DNA from: an uncultured Dehalococcoidia bacterium
Lineage (GTDB): Bacteria; Chloroflexota; Dehalococcoidia; Lucifugimonadales; GCA-2712585
DNA: 64,000 bases
NCBI GenBank assembly: GCA_951812825.1
Contig: OX638324.1
Coordinates: 68,977 to 132,976, forward strand
Direction of reading: 5' to 3'
Below the pieces are notes generated by a model that ran no database searches, was not told where the DNA came from, and saw nothing but the letters and a program-made list of their open reading frames with translations. The position numbers were made by a program, and so were the translations under genes. Positions 1 to 11,235 of the stretch are shown piece by piece; the stretch's first letter is position 1, and every line of letters starts with the position of its first letter.

Positions 1-2207
<2,207 letters not shown>

Positions 2208-2211
<4 letters not shown>

Positions 2212-3167
2212 GATTCTCCGTTGAAAAGTTCTCCAACGGAAAGGCCGTTGTGAATTCTCCTTATGGCCTCTCCCAGCAGCGGCGCCACGGAGAGGATGGT
2301 AACCTTGCCGTTCAGGTTATTTTCGGAAAGCGGAACAGTGTCCGTGGCCACCAGTTCCTTCAAGGGACTGTCAATGACTTTGTCGGTTGCGTCCCCTGAA
2401 AAGAGGGCGTGAGTAACGCAGGAGTAGACGTCTCGGGCGCCGCTAGCCTTGAGAGCCTCGGCGGCGGCGATGATGGATCCTCCGGTGTTTATCTCGTCAT
2501 CGAAGGTCAAGACATTCTTGCCCTTTACGTCGCCGATAATGTTCAGGGTCTGGATGGAAGAGGTGTTTCCCTCGCGGCGCTTTTCGACGATGGCAAGGGG
2601 CACGCCAAGACGCTCCGCCACGTCTCTGGCGCGTTTGCTGATGCCCACGTCCACGGCGACGACTACGAGGTCATCGAGATTCTTGTCTCGGAAATAGCGA
2701 ACCAGCAGCGGGAGGGCGGTGAGCTCGTCTACTGGGATGTTGAAGAAGCCCTGAATCTGACCGGCGTGGAGGTCTATGGTGAGCAGTCGGTCGGCTCCGG
2801 CGGCGGTCAGCAGATCGGCCACCAGGCGGGCCGTAATTGGCACACGGGGCTGGTCCTTCTTGTCCGTGCGGGAGTAGCCGTAATAGGGAACCACCGCAGT
2901 GACACGGCCGGCAGAGGCGCGTTTGGCCGCGTCTATCATTATGAGCAGCTCCATCAGGGCGTCGTTCACGGGGGCGCAGACGGGCTGCATTATGAAGACG
3001 TCCCGCTCCCGGATGTTCTCCAGGATGCGTACGAAGCTATTGTCGTTGGAGAACTTGAAGACTTCTGCCCGGCCCACGGAGATGCTCAGGTATTTGCATA
3101 CGTCCTGGGCCAGCTGCCGATGAGAGTTACCAGTGAACACGCGAAGCTCATCGCTCAGTGAGCGCAT
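2208..3167 (-). CDS. prs: Ribose-phosphate pyrophosphokinase
   Basis: Makes PRPP from ribose 5-phosphate and ATP, feeding purine, histidine and pyrimidine synthesis. I chose the ATG at 3167 because a purine-rich GGGGGGAAGA lies just upstream and the protein (319 residues) then matches the usual family length; an in-frame extension to 3242 is possible but not family-like. Seen: VPYYGYSRTDKK, the DLHAGQIQGFF segment and the PRPP loop DDEINTGGS. The last differs from the common DDxxDTGG (Asp to Asn), and the usual PDxGG is VDVGI, so this is a divergent Prs. It is first in a prs-secA transcription unit with a good promoter at 3270-3297. Confidence 0.93.
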
Positions 3168-3269
3168 TCTTCCCCCCGAAGCTGAGATTTTGCCCTGAAT
3201 CATGCCTTTGCACGTGGGAAAAGGATGGGTCAGGTGGGCCATCGAGCAAAGGCCTGGCTGTTCGGCTTC

Positions 3270-3297
3270 ATTATAGCATAGCCCTATCAGTGCTCAA
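3270..3297 (-). promoter_or_regulatory. Sigma-70-type promoter for prs-secA
   Basis: On the minus strand TTGAGC (3297-3292) and a perfect TATAAT (3275-3270) are separated by 16 bases. It lies about 100 bases upstream of the prs start and faces away from purA. Confidence 0.8.
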
Positions 3298-3299
3298 AA

Positions 3300-3330
3300 T
3301 TGGCTATTTACATTTGCTTTTTGCTATACT
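3300..3330 (+). promoter_or_regulatory. Possible purA promoter
   Basis: TTGGCT (3300-3305) and TATACT (3325-3330) are 19 bases apart, about 50 bases upstream of purA and divergent from the prs promoter. The -10 box is good; the spacing is longer than ideal. Confidence 0.4.
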
Positions 3331-3381
3331 GCCTTGGGCCTCCGCGGGGGCCGCTTCATTTGTAACTGACGAGGGAATGCA

Positions 3382-4668
3382 ATGGGGGCGTACGCCTTAA
3401 TTGGGGCGCAATGGGGTGATGAGGGCAAGGGGAAGGTGGTGGACTATCTTGCGTCCAAGGCGCAGTGGGTAGCCCGGTATGCCGGCGGCAACAACGCCGG
3501 TCATACGGTAATGAACCATGGGGGCACCTTCTCCCTTCATCTGGTGCCGTCCGGGATCTTCCAGCCTGATGTGTCCTGCGTAATCGGGAACGGGGTGGTG
3601 GTGAACCCGGAGGTGTTGCTGGAGGAGATCAAGGGGTTGTCTGAGCGAGGGGTCGACGTGAGTCGGATATACCTCAGCGAGCGCGCCCATCTGATTATGC
3701 CCTACCATATTCAGATCGACGCCCTGGAGGAGGAGGCCCGAGGACGGGCGAGCCTGGGAACCACGGGCACGGGGGTAGGCCCTGCATACGTGGACAAGGC
3801 CTCCCGGACGGGAATTCGCGCCGGGGACCTGCTCTACCTGGAGGATGAGCTTCTGCCCCGGCTGAAGCGCGTGGTGGAGGACAAGAGCCGAATTCTGACC
3901 AAGCTGTACGGCCAACCGCCTCTGTCGCTTCAGGAGATCCTGGACCAGTGCGCCCGATGGAGGGAAGGTCTGAAGGACCTGCTCCGTCCCACCAGTTTCC
4001 TGATGCAGCAGGCGATCGAGCGGGGGGATACGATAATCATGGAGGGCGCCCAGGGCACGCTTCTGGACCTGGACCACGGCACGTATCCCTATGTTACGTC
4101 ATCGTCGGCGTCGGTGGGCGGTGCGGCGGCGGGCCTGGGAATACATCCGCGGAGCATCAGCGGCGTGATAGGAGTTTTCAAGGCATATTGCACCCGCGTG
4201 GGCAGCGGCCCGTTTCCGACGGAGATGCTTGACGAACAGGCGGATGAGCTGCGTGAGAGGGCATGGGAGTATGGCACAACCACCGGTCGTGCGCGGAGAA
4301 TCGGCTGGTTCGACGCGGTGGCGGCACGGTACAGTCAGCACATCAACGGGTTTTCGTCGCTGGTGCTGACGCGGCTGGACGTTCTGGATGGCTTTCCCTC
4401 CGTGAAGATATGCGTGGGCTATGAACTGGACGGAGAGCTGCTGGGATACTTCCCGTCGGGCGCGACTCAATTACAGAGGTGCAAGCCGGTTTATGAGGAG
4501 ATGCCCGGTTGGTCGGACCCGACGGAGGGCGCTACCAGGATGGAGCAGCTACCGGCTGAAGCGGCGGCCTACGTGGGGAGGCTGGAGGAGTTGATCGGGT
4601 GCGAGTTTCACCTGATTTCCACCGGCCCCCATCGTGACGAGACGATAATGCTCAAGCCGATGATTTGA
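3382..4668 (+). CDS. purA: Adenylosuccinate synthase
   Basis: Condenses IMP with aspartate using GTP, the first step from IMP to AMP. The 428-residue length is normal. Visible signatures are WGDEGKGK at residues 11-18, the GGNNAGHT motif near residue 37, GTTGTGVGPAYVDK, EGAQGTLLDLDHGTYPYVTSS and TGRARRIGWFD. The start ATG at 3382 follows GAGGGA. The gene stands alone, divergent from prs and convergent with dapA. purB, which completes the AMP branch, is at 52804. No terminator is obvious in the 87 bases to dapA. Confidence 0.97.
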   Translation: MGAYALIGAQWGDEGKGKVVDYLASKAQWVARYAGGNNAGHTVMNHGGTFSLHLVPSGIFQPDVSCVIGNGVVVNPEVLLEEIKGLSERGVDVSRIYLSERAHLIMPYHIQIDALEEEARGRASLGTTGTGVGPAYVDKASRTGIRAGDLLYLEDELLPRLKRVVEDKSRILTKLYGQPPLSLQEILDQCARWREGLKDLLRPTSFLMQQAIERGDTIIMEGAQGTLLDLDHGTYPYVTSSSASVGGAAAGLGIHPRSISGVIGVFKAYCTRVGSGPFPTEMLDEQADELRERAWEYGTTTGRARRIGWFDAVAARYSQHINGFSSLVLTRLDVLDGFPSVKICVGYELDGELLGYFPSGATQLQRCKPVYEEMPGWSDPTEGATRMEQLPAEAAAYVGRLEELIGCEFHLISTGPHRDETIMLKPMI

Positions 4669-4755
4669 GGGTCTGCCGGCCCATTTTCGCGCGGTAGCCC
4701 ACGAAAGCTTAGGTCAGAATCGTCCCCTGACTAGCCAGCTATTCCGATGTCTGTG

Positions 4756-5649
4756 CTAGATGGGCAGGTCTACGGGGTAGTCTTCCAGCAGCTTGTCTAC
4801 CTGGGCGGCCATGTTTGCGTCGGCGGGGATGAGGGGTAGGCGGGGTTCGCCGATGTCGAAGCCTACCTTGGCGTAGGCGTACTTGAGGGGGATGGGGTTG
4901 GAGGCGATGCCGGTCATGCCGTTGCAGACGGGGAGGAGGCGGAGATGCTCTTCGGCAGCCTCTCTAAGATTTCCTTTGACGGCCAGGTCAATCATGCGAC
5001 GCATCTGCTTGCCGAAGAGGTTGGAGACTACGCAGATGACGCCATAGCCGCCCATGCAGAGGAGGGGGAAGGTGTCGCCGTCGTTGCCGCTCCAGATGCG
5101 GAAGCCGTCGGAAGCGCCGTCGATGGTTTGCGCCATGAGCTCGAAGTCGGCGGTGGCGTCCTTCACGCCCACGATGTTGTCCACGTGGCTGCATCGGACG
5201 GTGGTTTCGAGGGACATCTTGGTGCCGGTGCGTCCGGGTATGTTGTAGAGGATGCAGGGCAGGTGGGTGGACTCGGCGATGGCCTTGAAGTGGCGGTAGA
5301 TGCCCTCTTGGGGGGGCTTGTTGTAGTAGGGGACGGTAAGGAGCAGAGCGTCTACGCCGACCTCTTCCGCCTCGCGGCTGAGGTTGATGCTGTCCCAGGT
5401 GGAGTAGTTGCCGGTGTTGGCGATGACGGCGCCGCGGTCGCCAATGGCGGCCTTTGTTTCGCCCCAGAGCTTGAGCTTCTCTTCGTGGCTGAGGGTGGGG
5501 CCTTCGCCGGTGGTGGCGCCGACGACTAAGCCGTCGCTGCCGGAGTCCAGCAGGCGATTGGCCAGGTCGCGGGTCTTGGGCCAGTCCACCTCGCCGTGTT
5601 GGTCCATGGGCGTGACCATGGCTGTCAGTAGTCGTCCAAGCTCTACCAT
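4756..5649 (-). CDS. dapA: 4-hydroxy-tetrahydrodipicolinate synthase
   Basis: Condenses pyruvate with aspartate semialdehyde, the committed step to diaminopimelate and lysine. Length is 297 residues (family about 290). The TIM-barrel signatures are present: GATTGEGPTLSHEEK with the Thr pair, YNIPGRTG carrying the catalytic Tyr, and the Schiff-base Lys in GVKDATADF. GGAGGA lies about eight bases upstream of the ATG. It is the last gene of rpsO-pnp-dapB-asd-dapA, with 36 bases between it and asd. Confidence 0.96.
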   Translation of the reverse strand: MVELGRLLTAMVTPMDQHGEVDWPKTRDLANRLLDSGSDGLVVGATTGEGPTLSHEEKLKLWGETKAAIGDRGAVIANTGNYSTWDSINLSREAEEVGVDALLLTVPYYNKPPQEGIYRHFKAIAESTHLPCILYNIPGRTGTKMSLETTVRCSHVDNIVGVKDATADFELMAQTIDGASDGFRIWSGNDGDTFPLLCMGGYGVICVVSNLFGKQMRRMIDLAVKGNLREAAEEHLRLLPVCNGMTGIASNPIPLKYAYAKVGFDIGEPRLPLIPADANMAAQVDKLLEDYPVDLPI

Positions 5650-5685
5650 GGCAGTCCTCCAGCTATACGTGCAAAACCCATTGGG

Positions 5686-6723
5686 CTACGGCTCAGAAGA
5701 AGCGGCGAGGGTCTTTGGAGTGAGACAGTCCCTTCTAACTACCTCTTCAGCTATTTGGAGGGCGTTAAGGGCGGCGCCCTTCCTGAGATTATCTGCGACT
5801 ATCCAGAGGGCCAGGCCGTTGTCGATGGAGGGGTCGCGTCGGATGCGACCCACGTAAACGTCATCGGTGCCGGCCAGGTCCAAAGGCATGGGGTAGGAGT
5901 CGCGGAAGACGGTGACGCCCGGCATTTCGTCGAGGAGTTGGGTCGCCTCGGCGGGGTCCATGGGGTTTTCGAACTCCAGGTGGACCGCCTCGCTATGGCA
6001 GGTGTAGACGGGCACGCGGACGCAGGTGGCGGAGATTCCCATGTAGGGATCGTGGAGAATCTTCCGCGTTTCGTTGATCATCTTCTCCTCTTCCTTGGTG
6101 TAGCCGTCATCGAGAAAATCGTCGATGTGGGGGAAGAGGTTGAAGGCGAGGGTGTGGGGCATGGCGTATGCGCTTGTGGGGGCGCCGGTCAAGACGGCTT
6201 GGGCTTGGTCGGTCAGTTCCTGGACCGCGCCCGCGCCCGCGCCGGAGGCGGCCTGGTATGTGTCTACGATGACGCGGCGGATGGGGTTTGCGCGGTGGAG
6301 GGGATAGAGGGCCATGACCATCTGGATGGTGGAGCAGTTGGGGGTGGCGATGATGCCCTGATGGTCCTCCACGTCCTGGCCGTTGATTTCGGGCACGACG
6401 AGGGGGACGGCGGGGTCCATGCGATAGGCGGAGCTTTTGTCGACGGCCACGGCGCCTTTGTTGACGGCGACGGGGGCGAAGCGGCGGCTTACCGGCGAAC
6501 CGGCGGAGATGAAGGCGAAGTCGATGTTTCGAAAGGAGTCTTCCGTGGTCTCCTGGACCTCGTATTCCTGACCGGCGACGGAGATTCGTGTGCCGGCGGA
6601 GCGTTTGGAGGCAAGCAGCTTGAGATGGTTGACGGGGAAGGAGCGCTGTTCCAGGATTCTCAGGAATTCACGGCCCACGACGCCGGTGGCGCCTATTACT
6701 GCTATGTTGAAATATCTGCTCAA
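5686..6723 (-). CDS. asd: Aspartate-semialdehyde dehydrogenase
   Basis: Reduces aspartyl phosphate to aspartate semialdehyde with NADPH, at the branch to lysine/diaminopimelate, threonine and methionine. The nucleotide-binding GATGVVG is at residues 11-17; the catalytic Cys lies in TPNCSTIQMV near residue 130; the substrate-binding Arg and general-base His follow in CVRVPVYTCHSEAVHLEFENP. At 345 residues it is normal. It sits 10 bases after dapB and 36 before dapA, giving a dapB-asd-dapA lysine module. Aspartokinase is not in the window. Confidence 0.96.
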   Translation of the reverse strand: MSRYFNIAVIGATGVVGREFLRILEQRSFPVNHLKLLASKRSAGTRISVAGQEYEVQETTEDSFRNIDFAFISAGSPVSRRFAPVAVNKGAVAVDKSSAYRMDPAVPLVVPEINGQDVEDHQGIIATPNCSTIQMVMALYPLHRANPIRRVIVDTYQAASGAGAGAVQELTDQAQAVLTGAPTSAYAMPHTLAFNLFPHIDDFLDDGYTKEEEKMINETRKILHDPYMGISATCVRVPVYTCHSEAVHLEFENPMDPAEATQLLDEMPGVTVFRDSYPMPLDLAGTDDVYVGRIRRDPSIDNGLALWIVADNLRKGAALNALQIAEEVVRRDCLTPKTLAASSEP

Positions 6724-6733
6724 CTTTTGGTTG

Positions 6734-7525
6734 CTATATTCCTAAAATTTTGTCCAAGCCTAGCACAAGGCCCTTTATGTTAACAACTTCACGGATGGCA
6801 CGGAGGACGCCGGGCATGTAGCAATCACGGCCCAGGGTGTCGTGGCGCAAAGTGAGGGTCTGACCCTGGGCGCCGAAGACAACTTCGTGGTGGGCGCTGC
6901 GGCCGGGCTGGCGCAGGCTGTGGATTCCGACGCCATCGACGCGAGCGCCCATTGTCCCTTCGATGTTGTGTCGTTCGGGTTCATTGTAGACGAATTCTCT
7001 TCCGTCGGCGGCCGCTTGGGCTATGGCTATGGACGTGCCGGAAGGGGCGTCTATTTTCCCTTCGTGGTGGGACTCGATTATGTCAATGTAGTCGAAGAAG
7101 GGGGCCGCTTTTTGCACCAGGCTTTGGAGCACTATGGCTCCGAGGGCGAAGTTGGGCGCGACGACCACGCCGACGCTCTTCTCACGCGCCCTTTCGTCCA
7201 TCAGACGGACAGCATCGTCGGTGAGGCCGGAGGTGCCTGTGACGAAGCAGACGCCTGCTTTGATGGTGGTGTGGGCTGCGCTTACTGTGGCGTCGGCGTT
7301 GGAGAAGTCGACCACAACGTGGGGCTTGGTCTGGAGGACCAGGGACGACAGGTCTGACGAAAGGGGAATGGAACCGGAGCCGTCGTGCAACTGCATTCGG
7401 TTGTCAGGCGCGACGATGTCGACGCCGCCCACGGGCTGTGTATCTTCAGCCTCGCAGATTGCCTTGAGGGTTTCTTGTCCCATCCTGCCGGCCACGCCGT
7501 GGATGAGGACTCTGATTTCTGCCAT
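6734..7525 (-). CDS. dapB: 4-hydroxy-tetrahydrodipicolinate reductase
   Basis: Reduces the DapA product with NAD(P)H to tetrahydrodipicolinate. The Rossmann motif HGVAGRMGQE is at residues 9-18, and the family signature ESHHEGKIDAPSGTS contains the catalytic His pair and Lys. Length is 263 residues, as usual. The start ATG at 7525 follows GGAGCG. The gene is separated from pnp by about 180 bases holding a repeat element, but no terminator with a T-run is seen, so read-through from rpsO-pnp is plausible. Confidence 0.96.
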   Translation of the reverse strand: MAEIRVLIHGVAGRMGQETLKAICEAEDTQPVGGVDIVAPDNRMQLHDGSGSIPLSSDLSSLVLQTKPHVVVDFSNADATVSAAHTTIKAGVCFVTGTSGLTDDAVRLMDERAREKSVGVVVAPNFALGAIVLQSLVQKAAPFFDYIDIIESHHEGKIDAPSGTSIAIAQAAADGREFVYNEPERHNIEGTMGARVDGVGIHSLRQPGRSAHHEVVFGAQGQTLTLRHDTLGRDCYMPGVLRAIREVVNIKGLVLGLDKILGI

Positions 7526-7601
7526 TGAACGCTCCGAGCGGAAGCTACGCTATAGTGTATAGGGCGACGGGAGATTTGGCTACTGATGAGGAGAGAGGAC
7601 G

Positions 7602-7677
7602 GGATGCTTCGTCGAGGGGGCTCCTCAGAATTACGTCTTTGAGAAAACGGGAAGGGCGCCCACGAGGGGCGCCCCTA
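7602..7677. repeat. Intergenic repeats (families A and D)
   Basis: Two elements lie side by side between pnp and dapB. Bases 7602-7635 are a copy of a dispersed sequence (core CTTCGTCG...CTCCTCAGAAT) also found near 38256, 44064 and 52008. Bases 7654-7677 form an inverted repeat, GGGCGCC and GGCGCCC, next to CCCCTAC, a border shared with copies near 23431, 40961, 42083 and 43201. Such short repeats are common between genes in many bacteria; their role is unknown. Confidence 0.7.
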
Positions 7678-7704
7678 CGAAGCAATTGTTGAGTCAGGAT
7701 ACAG

Positions 7705-9975
7705 TTAGCGGCTGGGAGGGCGGCGGTAACCACCAAAGCCGCCACCACCACCACGAGGACCGGAGCCGGGGCGATCCTCCCTGCGGGGGCCGCTGTTGCG
7801 TCCGGGGCCGCCTCTACGTGGCGGACGACCGCCGCCACCGCCACCACCGCCGTAGGGCCTGCCGCCGCCGCGATTGCCGCCGGGGCGTCCGCCGCTGAAT
7901 TGACGGCGTGGGGGGCTTTCCTCGCCAAATAGGGCGCGTCGGGAGAGGTTGATGCGACCCAGATGGTCTATCTCCTGGATCATCACGGTTATCTCCTCGT
8001 CCATCGCCACTCCGTTGTCCATAGAGGCCATCTCCTCCGTACGCAAGAGGCCGTCCTTACCTGGCACGAGTTCGATGAAGGCGCCGAAGTTGGTCATTCT
8101 CACCACCTTGCCGGTGAAGATGTCACCCACCTCCAGTTCGCGGGTCATATTCTCGATGCGGGTGCGGGCCTTGCGGATGGCGTTATCGTCGTTTGCCCCA
8201 ATCATGACCACGCCGCCGTCGTCGATGTCCACCGTGGCGCCCGATTCCTCGATGATGGCTCGGATGTTGCGTCCGCCGGGGCCGATGACAGCGCCTATTT
8301 TGTCGACGGGGATGGTGATGCGCTCCATCTTGGGGGCGTACTGGCTGAGGGAAGTGCGCGGTACCTGGATAGCCTCCGCCATCTTGTCGAGGATGTGAAG
8401 ACGGCCGACTCTGGCCTGCTCCAAGGCAATCTGCAAGATTTCCTGGGTGAGGCCCTGAACTTTGATGTCCATCTGCAGGGCGTTTATGCCCTTGGCGGTG
8501 CCAGCCACCTTGAAGTCCATGTCGCCGAGGAAGTCTTCAACGCCCTGGATATCGGAAAGGACGGCGTAATTGCCGTCGTCGCCCATAATCAGGCCCATGG
8601 CGACACCGGCAACGGGACTCTTGACGGGCACGCCCGCGTCCATGAGGGCGAGGGAGCTGCCGCAGACGCTGGCCATGGAGGTGCTGCCGTTGGAACTCAG
8701 GACCTCGGACACGATGCGGAGGGCATAGGGGAAGTCTTCCTCGGAGGGGAGGACGGGCTCGATTGCCCGTTCCGCCAAAGCGCCGTGACCAATTTCACGT
8801 CGTCCGGTGAACATGCGACCGGTCTCTCCGACGGAATAGGGCGGGAAGTTATAGTGGTGCATGAAGCGCTTGCTGTCCTGGGGGCTTAGGGTGTCGAGGG
8901 TCTGCTTCATGCCGATGGTGGCGAGGGTCGCGATGCTCAGCACCTGGGTCTGGCCTCTGGTGAACAGGCCTGTGCCGTGGGTGCGGGGCAGGATGCCAAC
9001 CTCTGATGTAATTGGGCGGATTTCGTGGGCCTGGCGACCGTCGGGCCTGACGCCCTGGTCGAGGATTCGGGAGCGGACCACGTCCTTCATCATGGACTTG
9101 AAGATGCCGGATATCTGCTTGGGATCTTCATCGTCTAGCGCCGCGAACACCTCGTCCTTGAGCTGCTGCTCCGCGTCCTCTCGCCCGGCTTTGTCGGGGG
9201 TGGGCGCCAAAGCCGCTTCCAGGCGTCCGTTCAGGACGCCTTCCACGCGACGCTTCAGGTCCGATTCGTCCGAAACTTTCGGCTCGGGCATCTTGGGCTT
9301 GCCCACGGCGGCGACCATTTCGTCAATCAAGTCGATAATCTGGTCGTTGGCCTCCTGGGCACGACGGATGGCCTCGAGGGCGATTTCCTCCGAAACCTCA
9401 GTGGCGCCGGCTTCCACCATTCCTATGGCGCCGCGAACGCCGGCGACGGCTACGTTCAGGGTGCTTTCCTCAATTTGCTCGAAGGTGGGATTAACGATAT
9501 ATTCGCCGTCCTTGTAGGCCACGCGGCAGGCGCCGACGGGCCCATTGAAGGGGATGTCTGATATGGACACGGCGGCAGACGCGCCGACGATGCCAAGCAC
9601 ATCCGGAGGATTCTCCTGGTCGGTGGAGAGAACGGTGAGGACTATCTGGAGGTCGTTGTGGAGGCCCTTGGGGAACTGGGGTCGCATGGGTCTGTCCACC
9701 AGCCGCGCCGATAGGACGGCCTCGGTTCCGGGCCTGCCTTCGCGTCGGAAGAAGCTGCCGGGAATCTTGCCGACGGCGTAGAGCTTCTCTTCGAATTCCA
9801 CCGTGAGGGGCAGGAAGTCTATGTCGGGTCGGGCCCTGGAGGACATGACTGCCGTGGCAAGCACAACAGTGTCCCCGCAGGCAATTTTGACGGCGCCGTT
9901 GGCCTGGGAGGCCAGTTTACCGGTCTGCAAAGTGAGCAGCTTGCCGCCGATCTGTCTCTGAAAAGTATGTTCCAT
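7705..9975 (-). CDS. pnp: Polyribonucleotide nucleotidyltransferase (PNPase)
   Basis: A phosphorolytic 3'-5' exoribonuclease in mRNA decay. Two RNase PH domains come first, then a KH domain (about residues 545-610, with IGAVIGPGGRNIRAI) and an S1 domain (VGDIFTGKVVRMTNFGAFIEL), ending in a tail of about 70 residues rich in Gly and Arg. I chose the ATG at 9975 because the protein then begins MEHTFQRQIGG, in line with the family; a TTG at 9990 is the alternative. An AGAAGGA box is 16 bases from the ATG and one base from the TTG, ideal for neither. The gene follows rpsO, the classic order. Confidence 0.96.
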   Translation of the reverse strand: MEHTFQRQIGGKLLTLQTGKLASQANGAVKIACGDTVVLATAVMSSRARPDIDFLPLTVEFEEKLYAVGKIPGSFFRREGRPGTEAVLSARLVDRPMRPQFPKGLHNDLQIVLTVLSTDQENPPDVLGIVGASAAVSISDIPFNGPVGACRVAYKDGEYIVNPTFEQIEESTLNVAVAGVRGAIGMVEAGATEVSEEIALEAIRRAQEANDQIIDLIDEMVAAVGKPKMPEPKVSDESDLKRRVEGVLNGRLEAALAPTPDKAGREDAEQQLKDEVFAALDDEDPKQISGIFKSMMKDVVRSRILDQGVRPDGRQAHEIRPITSEVGILPRTHGTGLFTRGQTQVLSIATLATIGMKQTLDTLSPQDSKRFMHHYNFPPYSVGETGRMFTGRREIGHGALAERAIEPVLPSEEDFPYALRIVSEVLSSNGSTSMASVCGSSLALMDAGVPVKSPVAGVAMGLIMGDDGNYAVLSDIQGVEDFLGDMDFKVAGTAKGINALQMDIKVQGLTQEILQIALEQARVGRLHILDKMAEAIQVPRTSLSQYAPKMERITIPVDKIGAVIGPGGRNIRAIIEESGATVDIDDGGVVMIGANDDNAIRKARTRIENMTRELEVGDIFTGKVVRMTNFGAFIELVPGKDGLLRTEEMASMDNGVAMDEEITVMIQEIDHLGRINLSRRALFGEESPPRRQFSGGRPGGNRGGGRPYGGGGGGGGRPPRRGGPGRNSGPRREDRPGSGPRGGGGGFGGYRRPPSR

Positions 9976-10019
9976 TACAATAGGTATCAAATCCTTCTAA
10001 GGTTAAAGAGTGGGAATAA

Positions 10020-10045
10020 AAGGAAAAAGCGCCCCGTCGGGACGC
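10020..10045 (-). terminator. Hairpin with T-run between rpsO and pnp
   Basis: Immediately after the rpsO stop, the minus-strand transcript can form a 7-bp stem (GCGTCCC with GGGGCGC, one G-U pair) around a 3-base loop, followed by TTTTT. It has the form of an intrinsic terminator or attenuator. Because pnp has no clear promoter of its own, partial termination here would set the ratio of S15 to PNPase. Confidence 0.7.
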
Positions 10046-10309
10046 CTATCTTCTGAGGCCGAGCCTGGATATAAGGGACCTGTATCGGGCGACGTTCTTG
10101 CGGGTGAGATAGTTGAGCAGCTTTCTGCGGCGACCCACAAGCCTAAGAAGGCCCACCCTGGTGTGGGTGTCCTTCCGGTGAAACTTGAGATGTTCCGTAA
10201 GTTCTTTGATTCTTCCCGTCAGGACGGCCACCTGTACTTCTACTGAGCCTGTGTCCCCCGGGGTCTGGGCGTGTTCCGCCATAATGGCCGACTTACTGTC
10301 TTTGTTCAC
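10046..10309 (-). CDS. rpsO: 30S ribosomal protein S15
   Basis: Binds the central domain of 16S rRNA early in 30S assembly. The 87-residue length is typical. Signature segments are [17 protein letters not shown] and [22 protein letters not shown], ending in a basic [14 protein letters not shown] segment. The start is a GTG at 10309; an internal ATG at 10282 would remove the conserved N-terminal helix. First gene of the rpsO-pnp-dapB-asd-dapA unit, with a promoter at 10348-10375. Confidence 0.96.
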   Translation of the reverse strand: MNKDSKSAIMAEHAQTPGDTGSVEVQVAVLTGRIKELTEHLKFHRKDTHTRVGLLRLVGRRRKLLNYLTRKNVARYRSLISRLGLRR

Positions 10310-10347
10310 GTACTCTTTCTATTCCCTCTTTCTCTTTTCAAGCACGA

Positions 10348-10375
10348 ATTATAACATAGCCGGGGTACGTTTCAA
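10348..10375 (-). promoter_or_regulatory. Promoter for rpsO-pnp
   Basis: On the minus strand TTGAAA (10375-10370) and TATAAT (10353-10348) are 16 bases apart, about 40 bases upstream of the rpsO GTG. It lies in the short divergent region shared with rsmI. Confidence 0.8.
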
Positions 10376-10407
10376 ATACGGCATGTCATTTGTTGGTGGA
10401 AATTGGT

Positions 10408-11235
10408 TTGACTCTATACGTTGTAGCCACGCCCATAGGCAATTTGGAGGACATTACCCTTCGCGCCATGCGGATCCTGCGCGAGGTGAAGCTAATCGCC
10501 GCCGAGGATACCCGGACGACGCGGAAGCTGCTGGCGCGGTACGAAATCAGGACGCCTCTGTTGAGCTTTCACCAGCATAATCACGTCCGGCAGATGCCCA
10601 GGATTCTTGAAGCTTTGGCGGAGGGAGACGTGGCGTTGGTGAGCGACGCAGGGGTTCCGACGGTTTCGGACCCGGGGGCAGAGTTGGTGCGGAAGGCATT
10701 GGAGTTGGGCATTACGGTGACGCCGGTTCCCGGGGCTTCGGCGGTTACAGCTGCACTTTCAGCGTCGGGGATGCCGGCGGACCGGTTTACGTTTGTCGGG
10801 TTCCTTCCGCGCCGTCGGAGCGACAGGCTCAGGATGCTGGAGGGTCTGAGAAGCATCGAGACCACGCTGGTGCTCTTCGAAGCTCCGCACCGGCTTCGGA
10901 GCACGCTTGTGGATATTCATTCGGCCTGGGGAGATCGGAGAATGACCGTTTGCAGGGAGTTGACGAAGAAGTTTGAGGAGGTGTTTGCAGGCTACGTGTC
11001 TGAGGCGCTGGAGCGATTTGACGAACCGAGGGGCGAGTTTACGCTGGTGGCGGAGGGGGCGGAGCCGGCGGGGGCGGAGGTGTGGGACGCGGAGCAGGTG
11101 AGGGAGGCGTTGATGGAGTTGAAGGGGGAGGGCGTTAGGGCGAAGGAGGCGGTGCGGCGGGTGGTGGATGCTTCGGGGGTCAGGCGGAGCGTGGTGTATG
11201 GGGAGTGGCTGTCGCTGGGCGAGGGCGGTCAGTAG
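10408..11235 (+). CDS. rsmI: 16S rRNA (cytidine-1402-2'-O)-methyltransferase
   Basis: Uses S-adenosylmethionine to 2'-O-methylate C1402 in the decoding centre. The tetrapyrrole-methylase fold is clear: LYVVATPIGNLEDIT at the N terminus, EDTRTTRKLL, SDAGVPTVSDPG, and PVPGASAVTAALSASG. I chose TTG at 10408 because the protein then starts MTLYVVATPIGN, like its family, with GGTGGA seven bases upstream; an in-frame TTG at 10390 is possible. Length is 275 residues. The C-terminal part (after about residue 225) is Glu/Lys/Arg-rich and matches the helical tail of RsmI. Confidence 0.94.
   Translation: MTLYVVATPIGNLEDITLRAMRILREVKLIAAEDTRTTRKLLARYEIRTPLLSFHQHNHVRQMPRILEALAEGDVALVSDAGVPTVSDPGAELVRKALELGITVTPVPGASAVTAALSASGMPADRFTFVGFLPRRRSDRLRMLEGLRSIETTLVLFEAPHRLRSTLVDIHSAWGDRRMTVCRELTKKFEEVFAGYVSEALERFDEPRGEFTLVAEGAEPAGAEVWDAEQVREALMELKGEGVRAKEAVRRVVDASGVRRSVVYGEWLSLGEGGQ

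Noticed and set aside
7602-7677. Intrinsic terminator between pnp and dapB
   Set aside because: The hairpin is a shared dispersed repeat and no T-run follows it on the minus strand.
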